A stretch of DNA of 27,468 nt, taken from positions 1-27,468 of the IMG/VR virus record IMGVR_UViG_3300042484_001988; one strand, given 5' to 3'. A program made the translations under genes and the position numbers. Source of the stretch: a virus. The notes under the pieces are model-generated. The model saw only the letters and a list, made by a program, of their open reading frames with translations, was not told the origin of the DNA and made no database searches. Numbering within the stretch: the first letter of the stretch is position 1; each line of letters begins with the position of its first letter. Shown one piece after another: positions 20,547-27,468 of this stretch.

Positions 20547-22670
20547 TTACTCGGCGACGAGGAGTCGCGCGACGCTGTTCTTGGGGCGGTTCTCGCAGCT
20601 GATCTGGAAGGATCGGATGAAGCCGCCGGGCTCGAACGTCTGGGTGACGCTCACGATGAGGAAGTTGGCCTTGATGCTGAGGGCGTCATTCTGAATCCTG
20701 ACGAACTGCCCAGGCTTCCACCCTGGCACATAGACGAGGCCGCCCTCGTCGGCGTAGCGCCAGCCCCCGCTGTAGCCATAGGCCAATCCGGGCTGCGACG
20801 CATCTGCTCCGCGAATCGTGAACTGGATCCCGGTCTCGGGCTTGCGGCGGGTAGTGAAGTAGGCTCGAGCAAGCCGGTCGACGGCGTTGCCGCGAGTTGT
20901 CGCGTTTGAGCTGCGGATGGTTGACGCCTCGACCGTGGCCTCGAACCGCGGGCCGCCGGGGCGCTGCTCGAACGCGCGGCCGGAGCCGGCGGAGTTCTTC
21001 AAGGCGTCGTAGCTGCGCAGGTATGGATCGGGATCGGTATCCTTGTCGGCGGCGCTGTCGGCGGTCAGGAAGAGGGCGCTCTTCACGACGCGCGAGTGGT
21101 CGAGGGTCACCCGGAAGTTGCGGGGGGCGATCCTATTGGGCTCCGGGGGATAGAACGCGGCCTGACGGATGTCCTCAACGGGAACGTCGCCGCCGCCCTG
21201 CCATAGATCGCGGGGGAAGAGCATCGTGGGGCCGACCGGCCCGCCCGTTGCGCGAACCTCGCGCGTCTTCGCCGTGGCGTCCGTGATCGAGTACTGAATG
21301 CTCTGCTCGGCGGTGCCGGTGCTTGACCACGCCTCAAGCCACAGGGTTGTCCCTTCCCGGTTGAGCATGACCATGTACCAGAGATCCGCCTCAGCCTCGA
21401 CGGTCCCGGTGTACGTTGTGCCGCCGAGACTATAGTAGAACCGATGGGATCCGGATCCCTCAATGCCGACGGCCATGCCGTTGGCGCCGCCAACTCGCAC
21501 TTCGCCGCCACGCTGGAGGAAGGTGATCAGAGTGCGGTCGCCAATGTACTGGGCGGCGCTAACATCTGTGGCCGTGAGTGTGTCGCCCGTCAGGTCGACG
21601 GCGTAGTTGCCCGGATCATAGCCGACGAAGGGCCCCACGATCTGCCACGTTGGCGTGCCGCCAGTTGTCTTGAGTGCTGCGGCCTTGTTGGTCGAGCTAA
21701 CGCTGAGCGGCTTGTTGATGGCCGGGGCGGCGGCCTCGTTCATTCGGTAGAAGAGCGAGGGGCGCAGGCCGCGAACCATATCGTCAAAGCCCTGGGTCCG
21801 GGCGACCTCGTAGTGTTCGTCGCTGGGCTGGTCGACAATCATCCAAGGAGCGGTCGCGTTGGTGGTGGTGATGTCGCTCACGGCGTAGCCGTAGGAGAGT
21901 GCGCCGGTCGCCGGGTCGACGTGGACCTGACGGCGCTTGCCGTCCTTCTCCTGGGCCGCCTCGATGACCGACTCGAGCGCGGAGCGCAGGGTTCCGGGCT
22001 GGACCTCGAGGGCCGGGAGGGCGACCCCAGTATCCTCGACGAGCGAGTAGTTCCCCGGGTTGAAGATGAGGAGCGAGCCGTACTTGCGCAGCGAGCCCGC
22101 GAGCTTGAGGATGGCCCTGATCTGGGCCTGGTCGGAGCCGGCCTTGATGGTGACCTTGCCAGCGGCGAGTCCGCGGCGGGTCGCGCCGATCGGCTTGCGT
22201 ACGACGATACGGTCGAGGATGGTGTTGGTGCTGACGCAGGTCACGTTTGCGCGTGAGCCAAGTCCGGCCCCGTTCGTCTCGATCTCGATCTGATCAACAA
22301 AGCCAACGAAGAGGCGGGTCTGCCCGAGGAGGTTTGGATCGACCGCGGCGCCCTGAGTATACTCGACGATCGCGTTGTCGGGGAGCAGGCCGTCCTCGAA
22401 CCACGCGCCGTAGTGCGGGGTCACGCCGACCTGCCCGTAGAGGGTGAGGGGCTCCTCGATGGTGAAGCTCAACGTTCCGCCGATGTTGTCCGCCGACTGC
22501 TCGAGCGTGACCGACTCCGGGAGGACATAGGGGCGTTGATACTCTGGAACGAACCCATCAAAGTCGATCCCCTTAGGCTGCAGCGCCAGGAGGTTATGCG
22601 TCAGCCGGCTGCCGCGAATGGTCAGCGAGAATGGCGCCGCGACTCCTGTGGTGAGCGTAGGGGTGCTCAC
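20547..22670 (-). CDS. Tail hub / tip protein with LamG-like inserted domain
   Basis: A 707-residue protein with a GTG start. The N-terminal 290 residues and the C-terminal 190 (FEATVEASTIRSSNATTRGN, then GWKPGQFVRIQNDAL and ENRPKN) look like two halves of a siphovirus baseplate hub protein. Between them, about 296-510, is a laminin-G/concanavalin-like sandwich: GLRPSLFYRMNEAAAPA, NYAVDLTGDTL, WYMVMLNREGTTLWLEAWSS, VEDIRQAAFYPPE. LamG-type domains bind sugars, so this may be a host-contact module set into the hub. It follows two structural genes downstream of the tape measure, as expected. Confidence 0.78.
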   Translation of the reverse strand: MSTPTLTTGVAAPFSLTIRGSRLTHNLLALQPKGIDFDGFVPEYQRPYVLPESVTLEQSADNIGGTLSFTIEEPLTLYGQVGVTPHYGAWFEDGLLPDNAIVEYTQGAAVDPNLLGQTRLFVGFVDQIEIETNGAGLGSRANVTCVSTNTILDRIVVRKPIGATRRGLAAGKVTIKAGSDQAQIRAILKLAGSLRKYGSLLIFNPGNYSLVEDTGVALPALEVQPGTLRSALESVIEAAQEKDGKRRQVHVDPATGALSYGYAVSDITTTNATAPWMIVDQPSDEHYEVARTQGFDDMVRGLRPSLFYRMNEAAAPAINKPLSVSSTNKAAALKTTGGTPTWQIVGPFVGYDPGNYAVDLTGDTLTATDVSAAQYIGDRTLITFLQRGGEVRVGGANGMAVGIEGSGSHRFYYSLGGTTYTGTVEAEADLWYMVMLNREGTTLWLEAWSSTGTAEQSIQYSITDATAKTREVRATGGPVGPTMLFPRDLWQGGGDVPVEDIRQAAFYPPEPNRIAPRNFRVTLDHSRVVKSALFLTADSAADKDTDPDPYLRSYDALKNSAGSGRAFEQRPGGPRFEATVEASTIRSSNATTRGNAVDRLARAYFTTRRKPETGIQFTIRGADASQPGLAYGYSGGWRYADEGGLVYVPGWKPGQFVRIQNDALSIKANFLIVSVTQTFEPGGFIRSFQISCENRPKNSVARLLVAE

Positions 22671-22673
22671 GAT

Positions 22674-23306
22674 TTAGACTCCGTGTTCGAGGTATACCAC
22701 GTTGATGACCAGGCCGGCGGTCGACGCGCTGCCGGAGATGGCCACGGTGATCGGAGTCGTCGAGTCGTACGGGACGCCCGGGAGCTGGCCCGGGTTGACG
22801 AAGTCGAAGGCCACCGAGGAGAGGGTTGCGGTCGTCGAGCCGAGGACGATGTTCTTGGTCTCGTAGATGTTCGGGCTTGTTGGTGCGGTGATCCCGGTGT
22901 CCGGGGTCGCGGCCGAGCTGGTGCGGATCGTGCAGCCCGAGACGCCCGCGTTCGGGTCGTAGCTGATTGGGGTGGTCGAGGTCCCGGCGGTGCCGTTTGC
23001 AGCGGCGCGGCCGATGCGGATCTCACGAGCCACGGCCGAAGAGGCGGTGCTCGTCTGCTGGACTTCGATCCGAGCGACGTAGAGGTTGAGCCCCGAGCCG
23101 CCGTTGTTCTCGATGGAGAGAAGGACACCGGCGCCGGTCGGCGAGGTTGGGACCGCGGCGATGGCGTACGTCTCCGGCCCCGCCGAGGCGAAGTTCTCCG
23201 GGATGTAGCGCTGGAGCTCGACGGTCGTCGAGTCCTGAACGATTGAGCTGGTCGCGAGGACCTTGCCGCCGTCGCCCTGGGTGATTGCGATCGTGCCGAG
23301 TGCCAT
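22674..23306 (-). CDS. Tail structural protein, unknown (possible distal tail protein)
   Basis: A 210-residue, beta-rich, Thr/Ser/Ala-rich protein starting MALGTIAITQGDGGKVLA after GTAAGGAAGGAAGAG. It lies directly between the tape measure and the hub gene, where siphoviruses encode the distal tail protein. The sequence shows a single sandwich-like core (GVLLSIENNGGSGLNLYVAR, then ITVAISGSASTAGLVINVVY). No motif proves the Dit fold. It could also be a small decoration or minor tail protein. Confidence 0.6.
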   Translation of the reverse strand: MALGTIAITQGDGGKVLATSSIVQDSTTVELQRYIPENFASAGPETYAIAAVPTSPTGAGVLLSIENNGGSGLNLYVARIEVQQTSTASSAVAREIRIGRAAANGTAGTSTTPISYDPNAGVSGCTIRTSSAATPDTGITAPTSPNIYETKNIVLGSTTATLSSVAFDFVNPGQLPGVPYDSTTPITVAISGSASTAGLVINVVYLEHGV

Positions 23307-23321
23307 AGTGCTCTTCCTTCC

Positions 23322-24824
23322 TTACTGCCGAGTACTGGTCCTGGCCCCGCGGATGCGGGTAGCCAGGCGGTTGTCGATGAGGCTGCCGACGACGTTGCCG
23401 TCCATGACCACGGTCATCCCCGAGAGGGCGCCGCGGAGATCGCCCGCGCTGAAGCCACCGGCAGAGCCGGAGGTCATCGCCGGGGCGGCGAGGCGGTGGT
23501 TTGGGATAATGCGCCCGCCGGTGGCCGGTGCGAACACCTCGGGGCCGCGCTCCCCCACGAGATAGGCGCCGTTGCGGCTGACTGGGCCGCCTCCTGCCTT
23601 GGTCCCGCTGAGAAGATCGCCGACGAAGCCCCCGACCGCGCCGATGATCTGCCCGAGGGGGCTGTCGACGATGGCCTTGACCATCTTGGCGATCAGGTCG
23701 ATGACGAAGCCGATCGCCTTACCGATGGCGCCGAGGATGGTCCCGAGGACTCCGAAGGCGCCGCCGATGAGCTTGACGGCGATGGCGAGCGGCCCCTTGC
23801 CGTCGCCCCAGAGGACGCCGACCAGGTTGCCAATCTTCCCGATGATGTCGCCGACGATGCCGATCAGGCTCTTGAAGACTGGGATCAGGTTCTGGACGAT
23901 CGGACCGACGACCTTCATCACCGACTCGGCAATGCCGCCCGGGCCGAAGAACGTCTTGGCGAGGTTCTGAAGGATGGGGACCACCGTGGTCATGACGAAC
24001 TGAACGACCTGCTGGAGGATCGGGATGACGACCCGGCCGATCGCCGCGGCGCCGTCAATGAACGACTTGCCGAAGGAGATGATGGTCGGGAGGGCTGCCT
24101 CGATAGCAGGGAGGAGGGTGTCGTTGGCCCACTTGGCGACGTCGTTGGCGATCGGGAGGAACTGGGCGCCGAGGGTCTCGGTGATGTCGTCGAAGCTGTT
24201 CTTGAGCTTGGTGAACTGGCCCTCGGTCGAGTTGGCGTAGGCGTCAGCCTGGCCGGCGACCTTGGCCTGGATCGCGCCGAGGATCTGCGCCTTCGAGGCA
24301 GTCTTCGGGAGTTGGATGCCGAGCTCCTTCGTGGCGCGGGCGCTGCCGTTCATCGCCTTGGCGATGGTGACCGACGCCTCCTCGAGCGAGATGTTCTTGG
24401 CGCGGGCGAGGTCGGCGGCGACCGACTGGATCTTGAACGCCTTGGCGGTATCCTTGGTGAACGGGAGGAGCGCCTGGAGGGAGGCGCGGATCTCGCCGTC
24501 GCTGAAGGCGAGCTTCTTCTGCTGGGCAGCGACCTCTTCCTCGACCTTGACGAGATCGGTGCGCCCCTTCACGTTGGCAGCGATGGAGGCGGTTAGCGCC
24601 TTGATGCCCTTCTCTTCGTCGGCGGCGGCCTTGGTGGCGGCGATGATCCCGCCGGCGATTGCAGCGGCGGCGGTTGCGGCAACGGCTCCGACCTTGAGCA
24701 GGGCCCCGCCAACCGCACTCGCGCCAGAACGTAGGCGCTTGAAGCCGGCCGAGACGTTCTTCAGCGTCTTGCTGACGTTGTCCTTGCCGATGAGGCTGAT
24801 GTAGACGTTCTGCTTGGCGGTCAT
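23322..24824 (-). CDS. Tape measure protein
   Basis: A 500-residue protein. A basic N-terminus and hydrophobic alanine/glycine helix (about 36-66) are followed by alpha-helical repeats (KALTASIAANVKGRTDLVKV, TKELGIQLPKTASKAQILGA), and a hydrophobic middle (about 240-400) with repeated Ile/Val/Gly segments. The end has GGGPVSRNGAYLVGERGPEV and FAPATGGRIIPNHR, a sequence pattern very common near tape measure C-termini. It sets the tail length: at about 1.5 angstrom per residue, roughly 75 nm, a short siphovirus tail. It is not directly after the chaperone frames, which is unusual. Confidence 0.92.
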   Translation of the reverse strand: MTAKQNVYISLIGKDNVSKTLKNVSAGFKRLRSGASAVGGALLKVGAVAATAAAAIAGGIIAATKAAADEEKGIKALTASIAANVKGRTDLVKVEEEVAAQQKKLAFSDGEIRASLQALLPFTKDTAKAFKIQSVAADLARAKNISLEEASVTIAKAMNGSARATKELGIQLPKTASKAQILGAIQAKVAGQADAYANSTEGQFTKLKNSFDDITETLGAQFLPIANDVAKWANDTLLPAIEAALPTIISFGKSFIDGAAAIGRVVIPILQQVVQFVMTTVVPILQNLAKTFFGPGGIAESVMKVVGPIVQNLIPVFKSLIGIVGDIIGKIGNLVGVLWGDGKGPLAIAVKLIGGAFGVLGTILGAIGKAIGFVIDLIAKMVKAIVDSPLGQIIGAVGGFVGDLLSGTKAGGGPVSRNGAYLVGERGPEVFAPATGGRIIPNHRLAAPAMTSGSAGGFSAGDLRGALSGMTVVMDGNVVGSLIDNRLATRIRGARTSTRQ

Positions 24825-24827
24825 GGG

Positions 24828-25271
24828 TTACCTCTTGCTCTTGGGGACGAGCTTGTTGGTGACGAGATCCTCGATCGTGGCTTCGAAGATGCGGATGGCC
24901 TCGGCGCCCGCGGACGCGAATGCATCATCCATGAAGGGGCGGGCCGGATAGTTGCGGGATGGGATGCCGCTGGTGACGATGTAGCGGTAGTAGGCTCCGC
25001 CCATATCCTTGCGGCTCTTGCCCGGGTTGATTGTGGCGATGGCGCCGGGGCGGTCGTAGCGGGCCTTCTTCGCCTTGATCGCGCGCTTGAGCCGGCCGCT
25101 GAGGACCGGGGCCTTGCTCTTCGCGACCTTGGCGATCGGAGCGGCCGCCTTGATCGCGGCGGTCTGGATTGCCTTGTCGATCGCCTTCGTGTCGCCGTTG
25201 GCAGCCATCGCGAGGCGGAGGGAGGTGTCCCCCTCGATCTTGATCGCGAAGTCCGAGTTGTTGCCTGCCAT
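24828..25271 (-). CDS. HK97 gp10-like tail protein in an unusual position
   Basis: A 147-residue protein starting MAGNNSDFAIKIEGD; ATG 25271 is one base past the stop of the fibre gene. A longer reading frame upstream is shadow inside the fibre gene. Helical KAAAPIAKVAKSKAPVLSGR followed by LKRAIKAKK, then GGAYYRYIVTSGIPSRNYPA, RPFMDDAFASAG and a helical end match the gp10-type neck/tail completion pattern (APxxSGRL ... YY..... ARPF...AF). Such genes normally lie upstream of the major tail protein, not after a fibre gene, so it may be a second copy or an altered role. Confidence 0.68.
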   Translation of the reverse strand: MAGNNSDFAIKIEGDTSLRLAMAANGDTKAIDKAIQTAAIKAAAPIAKVAKSKAPVLSGRLKRAIKAKKARYDRPGAIATINPGKSRKDMGGAYYRYIVTSGIPSRNYPARPFMDDAFASAGAEAIRIFEATIEDLVTNKLVPKSKR

Positions 25272-25272
25272 G

Positions 25273-26742
25273 TTATTCGTCCGCTCGAATCCAGGGCCGC
25301 GCGTTTGTGCCGACTGCCGCGGCGGAGGTGCGAGTGGCCGGCAATACGGCTGAGGAGATGCCCACATTGTCGCCCATCGGCACAACGTAGCTCATAAGCT
25401 GCGACGCTGCCGGCACGGTCAAATGGTTACCGGCCGAGGTTGTCGCGTTGGCGACAAAGGCAAAGACATAGAGGGTGCCCGCGTTGAGTGTGTATGTGGA
25501 TGGATAGCCGCCCGCAGTATCGAGCGCCGCAGTGTAGAGGCCGTTGGCGATGGTGCCCGTTCCAAACGCGGTCCCGGAGGTGCGGGCAACAAGTGTCAGG
25601 TTGTAGGCGGTGCCATTCGCCGCCGTAGTGTAAATACCAACCTGGAAGCCAGTCAAGCCGTTGGTGCCGCCGATCGCCATGGACATCTTGCTGACGGTAA
25701 GCGTCCGATGCGGACGAACATAGGCCCAGCGCAGCTGAAGGCTGCTGGTTGCCAGCTGGTTGCCGTTCGCCTGGTGCAAGCCGGCAGTGGCGATGGTGTT
25801 CGCGGCTCCGTAGTTAATGAGCTCGAATGTCTCCCAGTAGCTCGCATTGGGGTAGCGGTCATCCGAGAGTCGCGCGTCGTTCCCGGCGGCTGCGCTGGTC
25901 GAGCTGGTGCCGAGCGTTCGAAGCGAGCCGGTCGCGGCAACTGCGTCGATGGCGAGGGCGTCGGAGCCCCCGGCGTTGTGGCTCGAGGCGTGGGCGAGTG
26001 GGGTGCGGGCGTCGCTGAGGCGGGCGTCGTTGCCGGCGGCGGCGCTGGTGCCGCTCGTGCCGAGGGTGACGCCGATGGTCTGGGTCGGAGCGTCGTAGGT
26101 GGCCGGGGCGGTGGCGGTGACGACGCCCGTGGCTCCGGTCGCGCCGGTCGGGCCGGTCTCGCCCTGGATGCCTTGGATTCCCTGGATGCCCTGCTCGCCC
26201 TGGATGCCCTGGGTGCCCTGTTCTCCCTGGATGCCCTGGGCACCCTGCGCGCCGACGGCGCCGGAGAGGTTGACCTCCCAGCTGTCGTAGGTGCCGGAGC
26301 CCTCAAAGCCGGTGACCTGGGCGACAATGACGCCGGTGCCGGAGTTGTAGGTATCGACCTCGGCGTGCATGTGGTTGGCGAAGTCGTGGCTGATCAGGAT
26401 GGTCTGGTTGGTCGAGTAGGAGAGGCCGGTCCCGACAGTGAGCGTGATCTCGCCGCTCGAGACGATCTCGAGCTCGGTGTCGCTGGTGGTCTGGTAGGTG
26501 TCGCCGGCGAGGCCCTGGTCGCCCTGGATGCCCTGGATGCCTTGGGTGCCCTGGATGCCTTGGATGCCCTGGGTGCCTTGTGGGCCCTGCGGTCCCTGTG
26601 CGCCGGCCACGCCCGGGATGCCCTGCGGCCCGGAGGCCGCGATGGTGACGGGGGTCGTGACTTGGTCAACAACGATGTCGAGCGTGGTGGGGTTGATCAC
26701 CACCTCGTTCGGCTGGTCGTTGAGGACGATGCGCTGGGTCAT
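25273..26742 (-). CDS. Collagen-like tail fibre
   Basis: A 489-residue protein starting MTQRIVLNDQPNEVV; ATG 26742 overlaps the upstream stop (ATGA). Residues 38-80 and 161-206 are two collagen-like Gly-X-Y arrays rich in GIQG, GTQG and GEQG. Between them is an 80-residue beta domain (TYQTTSDTELEIVSSGEITL, then HAEVDTYNSGTGVIVAQVTG) often found with collagen repeats in phage fibres. After the second array, GTSGTSAAAGNDARLSDAR is repeated with small changes. The last 200 residues form a likely head domain (TTAANGTAYNLTLVARTSG). It would trimerise and contact the host. It lies between the tail chaperone and the tape measure, an unusual place for a fibre. Confidence 0.85.
   Translation of the reverse strand: MTQRIVLNDQPNEVVINPTTLDIVVDQVTTPVTIAASGPQGIPGVAGAQGPQGPQGTQGIQGIQGTQGIQGIQGDQGLAGDTYQTTSDTELEIVSSGEITLTVGTGLSYSTNQTILISHDFANHMHAEVDTYNSGTGVIVAQVTGFEGSGTYDSWEVNLSGAVGAQGAQGIQGEQGTQGIQGEQGIQGIQGIQGETGPTGATGATGVVTATAPATYDAPTQTIGVTLGTSGTSAAAGNDARLSDARTPLAHASSHNAGGSDALAIDAVAATGSLRTLGTSSTSAAAGNDARLSDDRYPNASYWETFELINYGAANTIATAGLHQANGNQLATSSLQLRWAYVRPHRTLTVSKMSMAIGGTNGLTGFQVGIYTTAANGTAYNLTLVARTSGTAFGTGTIANGLYTAALDTAGGYPSTYTLNAGTLYVFAFVANATTSAGNHLTVPAASQLMSYVVPMGDNVGISSAVLPATRTSAAAVGTNARPWIRADE
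26125..26262 (-). repeat. Collagen-like repeat array 2 of the tail fibre
   Basis: About 15 Gly-X-Y triplets (GAQGIQGEQGTQG and similar) are encoded by tandem 9-18 base repeats, seen on the plus strand as CCCTGGATGCCCTGG. Such arrays recombine easily and often vary in length between related phages. Confidence 0.85.
26503..26631 (-). repeat. Collagen-like repeat array 1 of the tail fibre
   Basis: About 14 Gly-X-Y triplets (GPQGIPGVAGAQG, then GTQGIQGIQG), with the same DNA repeat unit as array 2. Recombination between the two arrays would delete the domain between them (about 240 bases). Confidence 0.85.
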
Positions 26743-27089
26743 CGGGTCGCTTCTGGGCTGATGGTCCACGTGCCTTGAATGAGGCGCGTGGTCGTGCCAC
26801 CGCTGGAGAGCTCGAGGTCATAGACCCCGTCGGCCGGCGCCGTGAGGGCGGCCATGTCTGCGGCGGTGACGGTGAGGGTGATGGTGCCGGCGGCGCCACC
26901 GAGGGCGATGCGCCCGTTGGACGTGGTGAGCGTGAGGACGACCGTGCTCGAGTTGTAGCTCGGGCGGAGATCCATCTCGGCGGTGAAGCCGGTTAGGTCG
27001 ACCGGGGATCCGGCGCTCGTGTTGTAGGTGATGGTCCGGGTGAAGGTTGCGCCCTGTTCGAGGGTCACGTCATAGATGCCTGCGGTCAC
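26739..27089 (-). CDS. Small tail-associated protein upstream of the fibre
   Basis: A 116-residue protein with GTG start at 27089, overlapping the chaperone stop (GTGA). It begins TAGIYDVTLEQGATFTRTIT, then SPVDLTGFTAEMDLRPSYNS, and ends RLIQGTWTISPEATR. This pattern (xxLxQGATFTxTITY ... DLTGxTAxMxxR) is frequent in small beta-sandwich proteins next to phage fibre genes. It probably is a fibre anchor or tail accessory protein. Its stop overlaps the start of the fibre gene, so the two should be made in proportion. Confidence 0.75.
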   Translation of the reverse strand: MTAGIYDVTLEQGATFTRTITYNTSAGSPVDLTGFTAEMDLRPSYNSSTVVLTLTTSNGRIALGGAAGTITLTVTAADMAALTAPADGVYDLELSSGGTTTRLIQGTWTISPEATR

Positions 27090-27292
27090 TTGGGGCTCCT
27101 CTTCTGTCGGGCTTCCTCCCCCTTACGGATCGCTGCGGTGATGGCGAGTGCGCGCATCACCTCCTCCAGCGGTGCCTCCTGTACCTCCCACGGCGCTACC
27201 CCGAACTCCTTGGCCAGGATGTAGAAGGCCAGCTCCGCCGGCGGCGAGACCGAGTCGCCTCGGCCGTAGCGATGCGCCGCGGCGGTTAGGAG
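27086..27292 (-). CDS. Tail assembly chaperone, -1 frame extension (gpT-like part)
   Basis: After the CCC codon at 27294-27292 the -1 frame continues for 68 residues to TGA at 27088-27086. It begins LLTAAAHRYGRG and goes on with ILAKEFGVAPWEVQEAPLEE, typical of C-terminal parts of frameshifted tail chaperones. I find no ATG, GTG or TTG in this frame between about 120 bases upstream of the shift and the last 25 codons, so separate initiation is unlikely. With the upstream frame it gives a fusion of about 175 residues. The stop overlaps the GTG of the next gene. Confidence 0.75.
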   Translation of the reverse strand, partial: LLTAAAHRYGRGDSVSPPAELAFYILAKEFGVAPWEVQEAPLEEVMRALAITAAIRKGEEARQKRSPK

Positions 27293-27468
27293 GGGTCCAC
27301 CGCGAACGCCTTGCGCGACCAGCCTTCGGAGAGGCCGGCCAAGGCGTCGGGTGCGACGTCGAGCATGCTTGCGGCAAGCTCGCCGGTCGTGACGTCTGGG
27401 AAGTTGTGGGACACGACGATGCGGTCCATGACTGCGGCGAGCTTGAGGATCGCCGAGCTGTCGTCGTC
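27286..27468 (-). CDS. Tail assembly chaperone, upstream frame (3' part, same gene as 1-282)
   Basis: This is the continuation of the gene that begins at 282 and leaves the window at base 1. The segment includes the duplicated 138 bases (27331-27468) and the unique end, which reads SEGWSRKAFAVDPS and stops at TAA 27288-27286. The single difference between the copies (base 12 versus 27342) changes a leucine codon CTG to TTG, so it is silent in this frame. Confidence 0.8.
   Translation of the reverse strand, partial: DDDSSAILKLAAVMDRIVVSHNFPDVTTGELAASMLDVAPDALAGLSEGWSRKAFAVDPS
27289..27297 (-). promoter_or_regulatory. Candidate -1 ribosomal frameshift site
   Basis: On the mRNA the last codons before the stop are GAC CCC TCC TAA. 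Four consecutive C bases let the tRNA on CCC re-pair perfectly one base back, and the next base pair of codons then enters the downstream frame. It lacks the classical X-XXY-YYZ heptamer, so a slip in the P site near the UAA is inferred. No downstream structure was computed. Confidence 0.5.
27331..27468. repeat. Terminal direct repeat, right copy (circular overlap)
   Basis: Second copy of the 138-base overlap described at 1-138. The mismatch at 27342 is silent in the tail chaperone frame. Confidence 0.9.

Noticed and set aside
23496-24596. Plus-strand open frame opposite the tape measure gene
   Set aside because: Acidic, repetitive translation without a ribosome site; the tape measure on the other strand is clear.
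26503-26631. The repeated DNA in the fibre gene as a CRISPR array
   Set aside because: The repeats are short, in frame, lack unique spacers and encode collagen-like Gly-X-Y triplets.
25423-26778. Long plus-strand open frame opposite the collagen-like fibre
   Set aside because: It mirrors the Gly-X-Y repeats and gives repeated LDALDALGAL-type sequence; it is antisense shadow.
27123-27377. Minus-strand frame of 84 codons overlapping the tail chaperone end
   Set aside because: It is the third frame of this region; the product is Arg/Pro/Gly-rich, and the other two frames carry the chaperone and its -1 extension.
1-27468. tRNA genes
   Set aside because: I looked for cloverleaf-like stems and the conserved T-loop sequence by eye between genes and found none; a covariance-model scan would be needed to exclude them formally.

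Overview
The window is one complete genome of a small, GC-rich, tailed double-stranded DNA phage with siphovirus architecture. Bases 1-138 recur at 27331-27468 with a single mismatch, and one gene reads through the junction, so the contig closes into a circle of 27,330 bp. The HK97-type head genes, tape measure, tail chaperone frameshift, C39-type lysin and LLH-type holin suggest a Gram-positive, probably actinobacterial, host. That host call is inference; no host gene is present.

Layout. Almost everything is on the minus strand and reads right to left. It starts at a divergent control region (15049-15444), crosses the end of the window and finishes at 16581. In reading order: (i) an accessory block (15048-12434) with a small basic protein, a one-TM protein, an RlpA-like exported protein, a second exported protein, a small Cys protein and two HNH proteins; (ii) a DNA-modification block (12309-9078) with a ParB-like/PD-(D/E)XK-like fusion, a beta-class DNA methyltransferase and a full-length S-adenosylmethionine synthetase (MetK), linked by 4-base overlaps; (iii) packaging and head genes (9078-1793): TerS, TerL, a small membrane protein, portal, protease, major capsid protein, two small head proteins and a connector; (iv) tail genes (1793 to 1, then 27330-19186): tail completion, major tail protein, frameshifted chaperone, three unexpected genes including a collagen-like fibre, tape measure, a hub with a LamG-like insert, and tip proteins; (v) a lysis and late block (19130-16581): C39 peptidase, LLH holin, a TM/coiled-coil protein, an HExxH metallopeptidase-like protein and an FmdB-like zinc ribbon. 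A four-gene operon on the plus strand (15445-16358) runs the other way and converges on a terminator near 16404-16447.

How it works together. No polymerase, primase, helicase, integrase or recognisable repressor is visible anywhere on the circle, so replication must rely on the host. Against that minimal background, about 3.2 kb is spent on ParB-nuclease, methyltransferase and MetK. MetK makes the methyl donor the methyltransferase consumes, and its stop codon overlaps the start of terS. A self-supplied modification module tied to packaging is the most unusual feature of the window.
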